DNA from: Dyella_B sp035503745
GTDB lineage: Bacteria; Pseudomonadota; Gammaproteobacteria; Xanthomonadales; Rhodanobacteraceae
DNA length: 64,000 nt
Reading direction: 5' to 3'
Assembly (NCBI RefSeq): GCF_035503745.1
Contig: NZ_DATJTC010000025.1
Span: forward strand, 1-64,000
Below the pieces are notes generated by a model. The model was not told where the DNA came from and did no database searches. It saw nothing but the letters and a program-made list of their open reading frames with translations. The translations under genes and the position numbers were made by a program. Position 1 is the stretch's first letter, and every line of letters begins with the position of its first letter. Below, one piece after another: positions 18,239 to 26,613 of this stretch.

Positions 18239-19047
18239 GCGAAGCCACTCGCTACAACCTGCAGGACCTGCTGGCGATCATGGCGCGCCTGCGCGATCCC
18301 GAGCGCGGCTGTCCGTGGGATGTGAAGCAGGATTTCAGCACCATCGCGCCCTACACGGTCGAAGAGGCCTACGAAGTGGCCGATGCCATCGACCGCCGCG
18401 ACTGGCACGACCTGCGCGACGAATTGGGCGATCTGCTGTTGCAGGTGGTGTTCCACGCGCAGATGGCCAGCGAACAGGGGCTGTTCGATTTCGACGACGT
18501 TGCGCATGCGATCAGCGACAAAATGCGCCGCCGCCATCCACACGTGTTCGGCGACGTCGCCTATGCGGACCTGGACGAGCAAAAGCGCGCATGGGACGCG
18601 ATCAAGGCCAGCGAGCGCGCGGCCAAGGGCGAAGCGCGCGACGACAGCGCGTTGGCCGGCATCTCGTACGGCCAGCCCGAATGGCAGCGCGCGCTGAGGC
18701 TGCAGCAGCGCGCCGCCACGGTCGGCTTTGACTGGCCTGACCACCGGCCGGTGGTCGGCAAGTTGCACGAGGAGCTGGCCGAAGTGCAGGCCGAGTTCGA
18801 GGCCGGCGCGGATCCGGCCCGGCTGGAGGACGAGATCGGCGACGTGCTGTTCGTGGCGGTGAACCTGGCCCGGCACGCCAAGGTCGATTTCGCCCGCGCC
18901 ATGAAACACGCCAATGCGAAATTCGAGCGCCGGTTCCGCCGGATGGAAGCGCTGGCCGGCGAGCGCGGCCAGCCCCTCTCGGCGTCGGACCTGGCTGCGC
19001 AGGAAGCCCTCTGGCAAGAGGTCAAGGCCCAAGAGCGGGGCTCCTGA
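18235..19047 (+). CDS. mazG: Nucleoside triphosphate pyrophosphohydrolase MazG
   Basis: 270 residues (E. coli 263) with the two tandem MazG domains of the housekeeping enzyme. First domain: LRDPERGCPWDVKQDF, then EEAYEVADAI and DELGDLLLQVVFHAQM. Second domain: GKLHEELAEVQAEFE and EDEIGDVLFVAVNLARH, with the catalytic ExxE/ExxD residues in place. It hydrolyses NTPs to NMP and PPi and can lower (p)ppGpp-related stress signalling. The ATG overlaps the cysQ stop (ATGA). No toxin gene is adjacent. Confidence 0.95.
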   Translation: MSEATRYNLQDLLAIMARLRDPERGCPWDVKQDFSTIAPYTVEEAYEVADAIDRRDWHDLRDELGDLLLQVVFHAQMASEQGLFDFDDVAHAISDKMRRRHPHVFGDVAYADLDEQKRAWDAIKASERAAKGEARDDSALAGISYGQPEWQRALRLQQRAATVGFDWPDHRPVVGKLHEELAEVQAEFEAGADPARLEDEIGDVLFVAVNLARHAKVDFARAMKHANAKFERRFRRMEALAGERGQPLSASDLAAQEALWQEVKAQERGS

Positions 19048-19179
19048 CCGCCCGCTCCGGCACAAACCGGCAGGGGCGGCGCATGGGCGGTTTGGGCGAT
19101 CATCGGCGCCGGGCTGGGGAGGTTCAACCTTTTGCGCCCGGCCGGCATCTCACCGCCGTACATTCACCGGAGATTCTGC

Positions 19180-19959
19180 ATGCGCCGCATTCTTTTGTTG
19201 CTTCCCCTCGTGCTGGTTCCGCTGACCGCCGCGGCCAGCGAGTGCCGTTATTCGGCGCAGCGAAACCTGCACGAAGACCTGACCGGCATACGCGGCGTGC
19301 AGATCGAACTGCACAGCCACGACATGCACCTGATGGGCAACGGCGGCGCCTCCGCGCTGGAGCTCAACGGCCGCGCCTGTGCGTCCTCGCAGTCGGCGCT
19401 GGACAACCTGCAGGTCACTTCGCACCGCGAAGGCGACCAGCTGATCGTCGACGTCGGCCAGTCGCGCACATTCAATGTGGGTGTGTTCGGCATCAGCTAC
19501 GAATACCTCGACCTGCAGGTCCGCCTTCCGTCGAACATGCCCGTGACGGTAACGGCCGGTTCCGGCGACGCCTACATCAGCAACTTGTCGCGACTGGATG
19601 CGCAGACCGGTTCGGGCGACCTGCATATCGATCACATCACGGGCCCCGTCAGTGTTGCGGCGGGCTCGGGCGACGTCGAGATCAGCGACGTCGGCAGCTT
19701 GCAGGCAGGGTCGGTCGGTTCAGGCGATTTGAAGGCACGCCTCGTCCACGGCAACGTGCAGATCGGCAGCGTGGGTTCCGGCGACGTGGTGCTGGACACG
19801 GTGGACGGCAGCGTCAACGTGGGCACGCTCGGCTCGGGCGATCTGAACGTCGATAACGTGCGCGGCGATCTGACCGTCGGCGCGAAGGGCAGCGGCGATG
19901 TGTCGCACAACAACATCGCCGGCAGGGTGAGCGTGCCGCGCGACCGCGACGACGACTGA
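19180..19959 (+). CDS. Exported DUF4097-like beta-helix protein with GSGD repeats
   Basis: 259 residues. The signal peptide (MRRILLLLPLVLVPLTAAAS) is clear. After a globular first half, the second half is a regular beta-strand ladder with the tetrapeptide GSGD repeated seven times, each followed by a short strand (AGSGDAYI, TGSGDLHI, AGSGDVEI and so on). This resembles DUF4097/DUF2807 putative adhesin folds, which form a right-handed beta-helix outside the inner membrane. The function of such single proteins is unknown. CCGGAG lies before the ATG at 19180. It converges on the permease gene with no gap between the stops. Confidence 0.75.
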   Translation: MRRILLLLPLVLVPLTAAASECRYSAQRNLHEDLTGIRGVQIELHSHDMHLMGNGGASALELNGRACASSQSALDNLQVTSHREGDQLIVDVGQSRTFNVGVFGISYEYLDLQVRLPSNMPVTVTAGSGDAYISNLSRLDAQTGSGDLHIDHITGPVSVAAGSGDVEISDVGSLQAGSVGSGDLKARLVHGNVQIGSVGSGDVVLDTVDGSVNVGTLGSGDLNVDNVRGDLTVGAKGSGDVSHNNIAGRVSVPRDRDDD

Positions 19960-21090
19960 TCAAACCAGCCGCATCGCCACGTACACCAGCGTCGCGCAAA
20001 TCAGCAAAAACGGAATGGAAACCTGGTGAAACAGCCGCATCGCATGCGGCTGTTTTGCCAGGCGCAAGGCGATCAGGTTGGCCAGCGATCCGATCACGAT
20101 GCCGAAACCGCCGACATTCACCGCCACTGCCAGCGCCATGGGATCTTGCGCACGCTCAAGCAGCAGCACCGTGGCCGGCACGTTGCTGATCAGCTGCGAA
20201 CTGACGATGCCGCTCAGATAGAGCGTCAACGGCTGGTTGAAGTCGATCCTGTCCATCGCGTGGTTGACGATCGGCAGCGCGGCAAAATGGCCGAGCCCGA
20301 GAAAAATCATCGCGAAGGTGGCCATCAGCAGCCAGTCGATCTGCACCAGGCTGCGCCAGGAAAACAACGCAAACGGCGTGATCAGCAGCAGCGCGCCCAG
20401 CAGTGCATGGCCGCGCTCCATCATCAATACGATCATCGCCAGGCTGACGATCGAAAGCAGCGCCAGCGATACCGAAATCGCGTGGCCGTCCAGCTTCTGT
20501 GCCTGCAGGGTCACGCGTTCCCTGGGCAGCCACAGCCAGGTCAGCAGCGCGACCAGCACAAACATCACCCCGGCCGCCGGCAGCATGTGGCCCACGAACG
20601 ACAGCAGCGCAATCCGCCCGTATTGCCAAATCAGCAGATTCTGCGGATTGCCGATCGGGCTGAGGGTGGAGCCCGCGTTCACCGCCAGGGCTTCCAGCAC
20701 CGCCATGCGCAGGACCGGCAGGTTGGACAGGCTGCCGATCGCCACGGTCAGCGGCACCATCAGGAACAGGCTCACGTCGTTGGTCAGTACCGTCGACAGC
20801 ACGGCCGTCATGCCGACCAGCAACAGGCCGACGGTGCGCAATGAATGCATGCGCGCCACCAGCATGCCGGCGAACCGCTGGATGAGGCCGCTGTCGCGGA
20901 TGCCTTGGATCGCGATCAGCAAGCCGAGCAGGCCCGCGAGCGTGGGCAGCTGAAGCCATCGCCGATAGGCCGCCAACGGCTGCGGGTCGGCGATCGCCAG
21001 CACCAGGGTGAGCGCGGTGAACAGCAGCAGCAACCACTCGTGCTTCAAGCGGTTGCGCCAGCGGTGCGCGGGCGTGGTGTCGCCAGTCAT
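19960..21090 (-). CDS. SLC13/ArsB-type anion permease
   Basis: 376 residues with about 10-11 hydrophobic segments. Two pseudo-repeats carry the helical-hairpin signatures of the ion transporter superfamily: LTNDVSLFLMVPL with GSTLSPIGNPQNLLIWQYG, and ISNVPATVLLLE with GGFGIVIGSLANLIALRLAK. These mark the divalent-anion/Na+ symporter and ArsB families; the substrate (citrate-like anion, arsenite, other) is open. No arsenic genes are nearby, so I do not name it arsB. Start ATG complement 21088-21090. Confidence 0.75.
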   Translation of the reverse strand: MTGDTTPAHRWRNRLKHEWLLLLFTALTLVLAIADPQPLAAYRRWLQLPTLAGLLGLLIAIQGIRDSGLIQRFAGMLVARMHSLRTVGLLLVGMTAVLSTVLTNDVSLFLMVPLTVAIGSLSNLPVLRMAVLEALAVNAGSTLSPIGNPQNLLIWQYGRIALLSFVGHMLPAAGVMFVLVALLTWLWLPRERVTLQAQKLDGHAISVSLALLSIVSLAMIVLMMERGHALLGALLLITPFALFSWRSLVQIDWLLMATFAMIFLGLGHFAALPIVNHAMDRIDFNQPLTLYLSGIVSSQLISNVPATVLLLERAQDPMALAVAVNVGGFGIVIGSLANLIALRLAKQPHAMRLFHQVSIPFLLICATLVYVAMRLV

Positions 21091-21112
21091 GGGCGGCGCA
21101 TCGCGGATGGAA

Positions 21113-21742
21113 TCACCACGTGCTCAAGCCTTCCAGTTCGTAAAGCCGTTTCCAGCTCTCGCGTGCGCGCATCAGTTCGGCGAAGCGCTTCAGCGCTGGC
21201 CACTCGGTGGCGGGGCGGGGCATGTTGCGCGACCAGCGCAGCAGCATGATCAGTAGCAGGTCGATACCCGAAAACTCCGTGCCGAGCATATATGGGCCGT
21301 GCGCCGACAGATGGGTGTCGAGGTGGTCCCACACTTTTTCTATTTTGTTTTGCAGCGCTGCGCGAATCGCCGGCGAATGTTCCTCGCTGCCCAGCTCCCG
21401 CGGGTAGAACCAGAAGCGGTAGCTGGACATCAACGTGTTGCTCAGATACACCGACCACTGCAGCCAGGCGTTGTGCGCGGGCGTGCCGGCGGGCGGTATC
21501 AGCTTCGCTTGAGGATGGCGTTCGGCCAGGATGGTGAGCAACGCCACCGATTCCCACACCGGCTGTCCATCGATGACGAGCGTCGGCACGTGGCCGCATG
21601 GATTGAGCTTGCGATATTGGGCGTCGTGCTGCGCGCCTTGTTCGATATCGACCAGCTTCAGCTCGTAGTCGGCGCCGATTTCCAGCAGGGCCAGATGCAC
21701 GACCATGCTCGCGGTGCCGGGGGAATAGTAGAGCGTGTACAT
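21113..21742 (-). CDS. Glutathione S-transferase family protein
   Basis: 209 residues. The N-terminal thioredoxin-like domain starts MYTLYYSPGTASMVVHLALL and has the cis-Pro motif HVPTLVIDG followed by VWESVALLTIL (glutathione contact). The all-helical C-terminal domain carries SGIDLLLIMLLRW, the GST N-capping box region. It resembles bacterial beta/theta-like GSTs that conjugate or reduce using glutathione. The substrate is unknown. It lies just upstream of the permease on the same strand with a 22-base gap, so co-transcription is possible. Confidence 0.85.
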   Translation of the reverse strand: MYTLYYSPGTASMVVHLALLEIGADYELKLVDIEQGAQHDAQYRKLNPCGHVPTLVIDGQPVWESVALLTILAERHPQAKLIPPAGTPAHNAWLQWSVYLSNTLMSSYRFWFYPRELGSEEHSPAIRAALQNKIEKVWDHLDTHLSAHGPYMLGTEFSGIDLLLIMLLRWSRNMPRPATEWPALKRFAELMRARESWKRLYELEGLSTW

Positions 21743-21985
21743 ACGCCGTCCTGATCGATAAGGGAAGTCGCATCGTACCTGCTTCGGAGAACAGGTGCGG
21801 AACGCTGGTCCAAGCCTGCGCACCGCACATTCATCGCGACCGGCCCGGCAGGGACGGCTGATACGGGCCAGGCCCTTCAAGCTTGCGGCAAGCGCGCGAC
21901 CCGTCCCCAGCCCTGCGCGGGGTCGAATCCGGGGCAGGCGCTGCCGGCGATTCATCGCTCAAGGCGCAGGCACCCTTGCCGCTGT

Positions 21986-24469
21986 TTACTCCGCGCGCAA
22001 CAAGCGCATCGGTGGGGTATGGGTCACCTTGCGCGTACCGGCGAGCCCCAGCAACATCACCACGAGGGCCGCGGCCAGCGCAGCCAGTGCCAGCGGTAGC
22101 GCATGCGGCATGAAATCCTTGATGTGGAACACGCTGCGTCCCAGCCACCATCCGCCGATCATCGCGCCCAATGAGGCCGTCGCTCCCGCGATCAGCCCGA
22201 GCAAGGCGAACTCGCACGCGGCGGCGATGCGCAGCAGACCTCGCCGCGCGCCGAGCGTGCGCAACAGGGCCGCTTCATGGCGACGCTCCTGACCGCTGGT
22301 CGCAAGCGCGGCCGCCAGCACCAGTGCGCCGGCCAACAGGCTAAAACCCAGTACCCAGCGCACCGCACCGGTTACGCGCTGCACGATGTCGCGCACGCGA
22401 TCGAGCAAGGCATCGACATCGACCAGGCTCAGGTTCGGATAGTCGCGCGACAGCCCTGCCAGCGCCTGGGCGTTGCCGCGCCCGAGATAGAAACTGGCGA
22501 TCCAACTGTGCGGCAAGGCATCGGCATGCGCAGGGTCCACCAGCAGGAAGAAGTTGACGCGGAAAGTGGTCCAGTCGACATGGCGGAAACTGGTGACGCG
22601 CGCATCGAGCTGGCCTTCGCCCACATCCAAGCGCATGGTGTCGCCCAGCTTCAGCGCGTACATGTCGCGCCACATCGTATCCACCGATACCTGGGCCTCC
22701 TGCGGATGAGGCGCGAACCAGCTGCCGGCGATCACTGTGTTCGAAGGCGGCAGCCGGTCGGACCACGACAGCCGCAACTGGCGGTCGGACCATTCCTTGG
22801 CGCGCTCGTCCTTGAAGTGCATCGTGTCGATCGGCCGGCCGTTGATCGCGGTGAGCTTGCCCACCGCCAGCGGCATCATGTTCAGCTGGTTGGCGCCGAT
22901 GCGCGCCAGCGTCTTGGCGAAATCGGCGCGCTGGTCGTCCTGCAGATTGAGCACGAACCAGTTGGGCGTGTCGGCCGGCAATTCACGGCGCCAGCCGTCG
23001 AGCAGTGCCGGGGCGACGATGGCAAGCAGCAGCAGCGCCGTCAGGCCAAGGCTCAGCGCCGTGGCCTGCACGATGCTCAAGCCGCGACGGCGCGCCAGCG
23101 CGGCCATGCCCAGGCGCAGCGCGGGATGGCCGCCCGGTGTGACGCGTCGCGCGATCCAAAGCAGCAACGCGGCAAGCAGCGCCGCGACCACCGCCACGCC
23201 CAGCAGACTGGCGGCCAGAATGCCGGCGAGCCGGGCCGATCCACTGAGGTTCCAAATCAGTGCCAGCGCGACGACGGCGGGAATCAGATACAAAGCGTCG
23301 AAACGCCGTATCCGCCGCGCGACGCTGGCGCGGAATACCGCTACCGGCGGGATATCGGCAAGCCGCACCAGCGGCGGCAAGGCGAAGCCCCCCAGCACGG
23401 CGATACCCATGCCCGCCGCGGCCAGCGAGGGCAGTACCGGCAGCACCGTCGGCACGCCGGCGAACATCTGGCTGGCGAACACCCATGCCGCTTGCGCCAG
23501 CGCCAGCGTCAGCAAGACGCCGATCAGGGCCGCCGGCAACGCCACGCCGCCCAGGGTGCCCAGCAACAGTGCAAGCACCCGCGCGCGCGAGGTGCCCAGC
23601 GCGCGCAACAGGGACACTTCGCTGGTCTTGCGCCGCGCGTAGCGCTGCGCGGCCAGCGCAATGGCAACGCCGGACAGCAGCGCCGACAGCAAGGCGGTGA
23701 GGCGCAGGAACGCGCCGGCACGGTCGAACGCGTTGCGCATCCGTTCCTGCGTCTGCTCGGGCGTGATGAGTTCGCCGCCTTGCGGCAACGCCACCGATTG
23801 CGCCCAGGCGCGCCAGCTCTGCACCGCGGCCGGCGTACCGGCCAGCAACAAGCTGTGATGGGCGCGGCTGCCCACGCCGAGCAGGCCCGCCCGTTCGGCA
23901 TCGCCCAGATTCATCAGCGCGCGCGGGGCCATCGCCACCAGTTCGCCGCCATCGGGTTGCTGCAACAGTTCGCCCGCGATGCGCAGATCGCGCCCGCCCA
24001 CCTGCACGGTATCGCCGACGCGTCGCTGCAAGGCGATCAGCGCGCGATGATCGAGCAGCACCGTGCCCGCCGCCGGACCATGGCGTACAACCGGCCGCCC
24101 CTGTGCGTCGGCCACCAGCAAGGTGCCGCGCAGCGGATAGGCGGCATCGGTAGCCAGTACGTCGAGCAGCTGGCTTTGCTGCTGGGCGAAGGCCACGCTG
24201 GGGAAGCTTGCCGTGTTCGTCGTGGCCAATCCGCGTTGCCGGCCGGCCAGCGCAAAGGCATCGGGGACGCGCTGCGGCGCCAAGATGCCCACGTCGCCGC
24301 CGATCAGCTCGGCCGCGCTGGCCAGCATGCCGCGTTCCATACGTGCAGTCAGCGTCGCCACCACACCCAGCGCGACCACCGCCAGCACCAGCGACAGCGC
24401 CAGCGTGCGCAATTCCGGCAGATGCCATTCGCGCCGCAGGCTGCGCAGGGCCAATAGCCAGATCTTCAT
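21986..24469 (-). CDS. ybbP: FtsX-like ABC transporter permease (YbbP family)
   Basis: 827 residues (E. coli YbbP 804). The start MKIWLLALRSLRREWHLPEL leads into the first membrane segment; two FtsX core domains follow, each with three segments, and large periplasmic regions lie between them. The pattern LRALGTSRARVLALLLGTLG in the first and LRTLGARRGLLRIAAACEF in the second is typical of the MacB/FtsX superfamily. With the ATPase gene just upstream (4-nt overlap) it forms a mechanotransmission or lipoprotein-type exporter; the substrate of YbbAP is not firmly known. Divergent tesA beside it is also the E. coli arrangement. Confidence 0.9.
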   Translation of the reverse strand: MKIWLLALRSLRREWHLPELRTLALSLVLAVVALGVVATLTARMERGMLASAAELIGGDVGILAPQRVPDAFALAGRQRGLATTNTASFPSVAFAQQQSQLLDVLATDAAYPLRGTLLVADAQGRPVVRHGPAAGTVLLDHRALIALQRRVGDTVQVGGRDLRIAGELLQQPDGGELVAMAPRALMNLGDAERAGLLGVGSRAHHSLLLAGTPAAVQSWRAWAQSVALPQGGELITPEQTQERMRNAFDRAGAFLRLTALLSALLSGVAIALAAQRYARRKTSEVSLLRALGTSRARVLALLLGTLGGVALPAALIGVLLTLALAQAAWVFASQMFAGVPTVLPVLPSLAAAGMGIAVLGGFALPPLVRLADIPPVAVFRASVARRIRRFDALYLIPAVVALALIWNLSGSARLAGILAASLLGVAVVAALLAALLLWIARRVTPGGHPALRLGMAALARRRGLSIVQATALSLGLTALLLLAIVAPALLDGWRRELPADTPNWFVLNLQDDQRADFAKTLARIGANQLNMMPLAVGKLTAINGRPIDTMHFKDERAKEWSDRQLRLSWSDRLPPSNTVIAGSWFAPHPQEAQVSVDTMWRDMYALKLGDTMRLDVGEGQLDARVTSFRHVDWTTFRVNFFLLVDPAHADALPHSWIASFYLGRGNAQALAGLSRDYPNLSLVDVDALLDRVRDIVQRVTGAVRWVLGFSLLAGALVLAAALATSGQERRHEAALLRTLGARRGLLRIAAACEFALLGLIAGATASLGAMIGGWWLGRSVFHIKDFMPHALPLALAALAAALVVMLLGLAGTRKVTHTPPMRLLRAE

Positions 24470-25152
24470 GCCAGCGGCTCCAGCCGGCCTTCCTGCAATT
24501 GGACACAGCGCGCGCAGCGTTCGGCCAATGGCAGATCGTGCGTCACCAGCACCAGGGTGGTGCCATGGTCGCGGTTCAGGGCAAACAGCAGGTCGCATAC
24601 GTGCCGCCCGGTACGCCGGTCCAGGTTGCCGGTGGGCTCGTCGGCGAACAGCACGCGCGGGCTGTGCACGAAGGCCCGCGCGATCGCCACGCGCTGTTGC
24701 TCCCCGCCGGAAAGCTGCGCGGGGTAATAGCTGCGGCGTGGGCCGAGGCCCACCGCTTCAAGTGCGGTCCGCGCCTTTTCGCGCGCGGCCCGATTGCCTT
24801 CCAGCTCCAGCGGCAGCATCACGTTCTGCTCGGCGGTCAGCGCCGGCAGCAGATGAAAGGACTGGAACACGAAGCCCACCAGCCGGCGGCGGAGGTCCGC
24901 GCGGGCTTCCTCGTCCAGTTGTTCCAGCGCATGGCCGTCGAGCTGGATGCTGCCGCGCGTGGGCGTGTCCAGGCCGGCCAGCAAGCCCAGCAGGGTGGTC
25001 TTGCCCGACCCGGAGGCGCCCACGATGGCGAAGCTTTCGCCGCCGTTCACCTGCATCGCGACGTCGCTGAGGATATCCAGCCGCCCTTCGGGGCCATTGA
25101 CCGACTTGCTAACATCGCGAACGTCGATAACCGGATGAGAACTGCCTGTCAT
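24466..25152 (-). CDS. ybbA: ABC transporter ATP-binding protein (YbbA family)
   Basis: 228 residues. Walker A GASGSGKTT, Q-loop FVFQSFHLLPALTA, signature LSGGEQQRVAIARA, Walker B VLFADEPTGNLD and H-loop VTHD are all intact. The tail LAERCARCVQLQEGRLEPL is specific for YbbA. The stop overlaps the permease start (ATGA). The start codon (complement 25150-25152) shares two bases with the ATG of the divergent tesA gene (25151-25153). Confidence 0.93.
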   Translation of the reverse strand: MTGSSHPVIDVRDVSKSVNGPEGRLDILSDVAMQVNGGESFAIVGASGSGKTTLLGLLAGLDTPTRGSIQLDGHALEQLDEEARADLRRRLVGFVFQSFHLLPALTAEQNVMLPLELEGNRAAREKARTALEAVGLGPRRSYYPAQLSGGEQQRVAIARAFVHSPRVLFADEPTGNLDRRTGRHVCDLLFALNRDHGTTLVLVTHDLPLAERCARCVQLQEGRLEPLA

Positions 25153-25765
25153 GCGTCGTTTCCTTTGTGGCTTGCTGATTTTGCTTGGCGGGATCGGAGC
25201 GCTGCAGGCGGCGCCGTCAAAGACCGTGCTGGTAATGGGGGATTCGCTTTCCGCCGCGCACAACATTCCCGTGGAAGCGGGCTGGGTGCATCTGCTGGAA
25301 GTACGCCTTGAAAACATGGAGCCGGGCTGGACGGTGATCAATGCCAGCATCAGCGGCGAAACCTCGCTCGGCGGACGCAACCGCCTGCCGGCCCTGCTGA
25401 CACAGCATCATCCACGTATCGTGGTGATCGAGCTGGGCGCCAACGATGGCTTGCGTGGGCTGCCGTTGGGCGATTTGCGCGGCAATCTGGCCGCGATGGT
25501 GGATGCCGCCCAGCACGCCGGCGCCAAGGTGCTGCTGCTGGGCATCGAGCTGCCGGTGAACTACGGCCCGCAGTATCGCGATGGCCTGCGTGCGATCTAC
25601 ACGGACCTGGCGCGGGACAAGCACACGGCGCTGGTGCCCTTCCTGCTGGAAGGGGTGGCGCTCAATCCGGCGCTGATGCAGGAAGACGGCCTGCACCCGG
25701 TGGCCGCGGGCGAGCCGATTGTGCTCGATACGGTATGGCCGAAACTGTCGCCATTACTGCACTGA
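25151..25765 (+). CDS. tesA: Periplasmic thioesterase/arylesterase TesA
   Basis: 204 residues, SGNH hydrolase. A signal peptide (MRRFLCGLLILLGGIGALQA) precedes block I GDSLSAAHN (nucleophile Ser), block III ELGANDGLRG and the C-terminal DGLHP with Asp and His of the triad. This multifunctional enzyme hydrolyses acyl-CoA and ester substrates in the periplasm. The start codon overlaps that of ybbA on the other strand, so the promoter and Shine-Dalgarno must lie inside ybbA; GGATGAG about 12 bases upstream is a weak ribosome site. Confidence 0.92.
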   Translation: MRRFLCGLLILLGGIGALQAAPSKTVLVMGDSLSAAHNIPVEAGWVHLLEVRLENMEPGWTVINASISGETSLGGRNRLPALLTQHHPRIVVIELGANDGLRGLPLGDLRGNLAAMVDAAQHAGAKVLLLGIELPVNYGPQYRDGLRAIYTDLARDKHTALVPFLLEGVALNPALMQEDGLHPVAAGEPIVLDTVWPKLSPLLH

Positions 25766-25826
25766 GGCCGTGTTTACAGTTTTATTGGGCGGAATTCACA
25801 TCCTCATGACGATCCCAGTCAGTAGC

Positions 25827-25842
25827 CTTCACAAATGTGAAG
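25827..25842. promoter_or_regulatory. Palindrome in the response-regulator leader
   Basis: CTTCACA-AA-TGTGAAG is a perfect 7+7 inverted repeat, 24 bases upstream of the response-regulator ATG. This is the usual size and place for an operator, for example of an OmpR-type protein acting on its own gene. It could also act as an RNA hairpin near the ribosome site. The binding protein is not known. Confidence 0.4.
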
Positions 25843-25866
25843 ACAACGCTGCGGACCGAGGTGACC

Positions 25867-26598
25867 ATGAGTTCACGTGACGATCATGCCGGACTGATTC
25901 TATTGGTCGAAGACAACCGCCAGATCGCCGAAATGGTTGGCGAATATCTGGAGCGTCGCGGCTACTCCATTGATTTTGCTCAGGATGGCGTCAGCGGCCT
26001 GCACCTGGCGGTGTCCAACAGTTACGACGTGGTCGTGCTGGACCTGATGCTTCCGGGCATCGACGGCCTGGACGTGTGCCGCAAGCTGCGCAACGAGGCG
26101 AAGAAGTCCACCCCGGTACTGATGTTGACCGCGCGCGATACGCTGGAGGACAAGCTCGTCGGCCTGGAGGCCGGTGCCGACGACTACCTGGTCAAGCCCT
26201 TCGAGGTGCGCGAGCTGGAGGCGCGCCTGCGCGCGCTGATTCGCCGCGACCGCCGCCAGGTGTCGAGCGAGATCCTTAGCGTGGGCGACATGACGCTCGA
26301 TACCGCCACCTTGCGGCTCACGCGCAGCGGGCAGGAGCTGACCGTCTCGCCGATCGGCCTCAAATTGCTGGCGATCCTGATGCGCGAGTCGCCGCGGGTA
26401 GTCAGCCGGCGCGACATCGAGCGCGAAATCTGGGGCGATACGCTGCCCGATTCGGATACCTTGCGCTCGCACCTGTACAACTTGCGCCGGGTCATCGACA
26501 AACCTTTCGAGCACGCGTTGTTGCATACGATTCACTCGGCGGGGTACCGACTGGCCGATCTCGATTCGGAGACGACCGCGGCAAGCTATATAGCCTGA
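25867..26598 (+). CDS. OmpR-family response regulator
   Basis: 243 residues. The receiver domain (about 10-125) has D16-equivalent acidic residues in LLVEDN, acceptor D59 (VVLDLMLPG) and the lysine motif YLVKPF. A winged-helix DNA-binding domain follows (about 145-235: SPIGLKLLAILMRESPRVVS, then DTLRSHLYNLRRVIDKPF). It should control transcription after phosphorylation by the kinase encoded 15 bases downstream. The ATG at 25867 follows GAGGTG; an in-frame GTG ten codons upstream lacks a ribosome site. Targets are unknown; the palindrome upstream suggests autoregulation. Confidence 0.93.
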   Translation: MSSRDDHAGLILLVEDNRQIAEMVGEYLERRGYSIDFAQDGVSGLHLAVSNSYDVVVLDLMLPGIDGLDVCRKLRNEAKKSTPVLMLTARDTLEDKLVGLEAGADDYLVKPFEVRELEARLRALIRRDRRQVSSEILSVGDMTLDTATLRLTRSGQELTVSPIGLKLLAILMRESPRVVSRRDIEREIWGDTLPDSDTLRSHLYNLRRVIDKPFEHALLHTIHSAGYRLADLDSETTAASYIA

Positions 26599-26613
26599 CC
26601 ATTTGATGCATCC

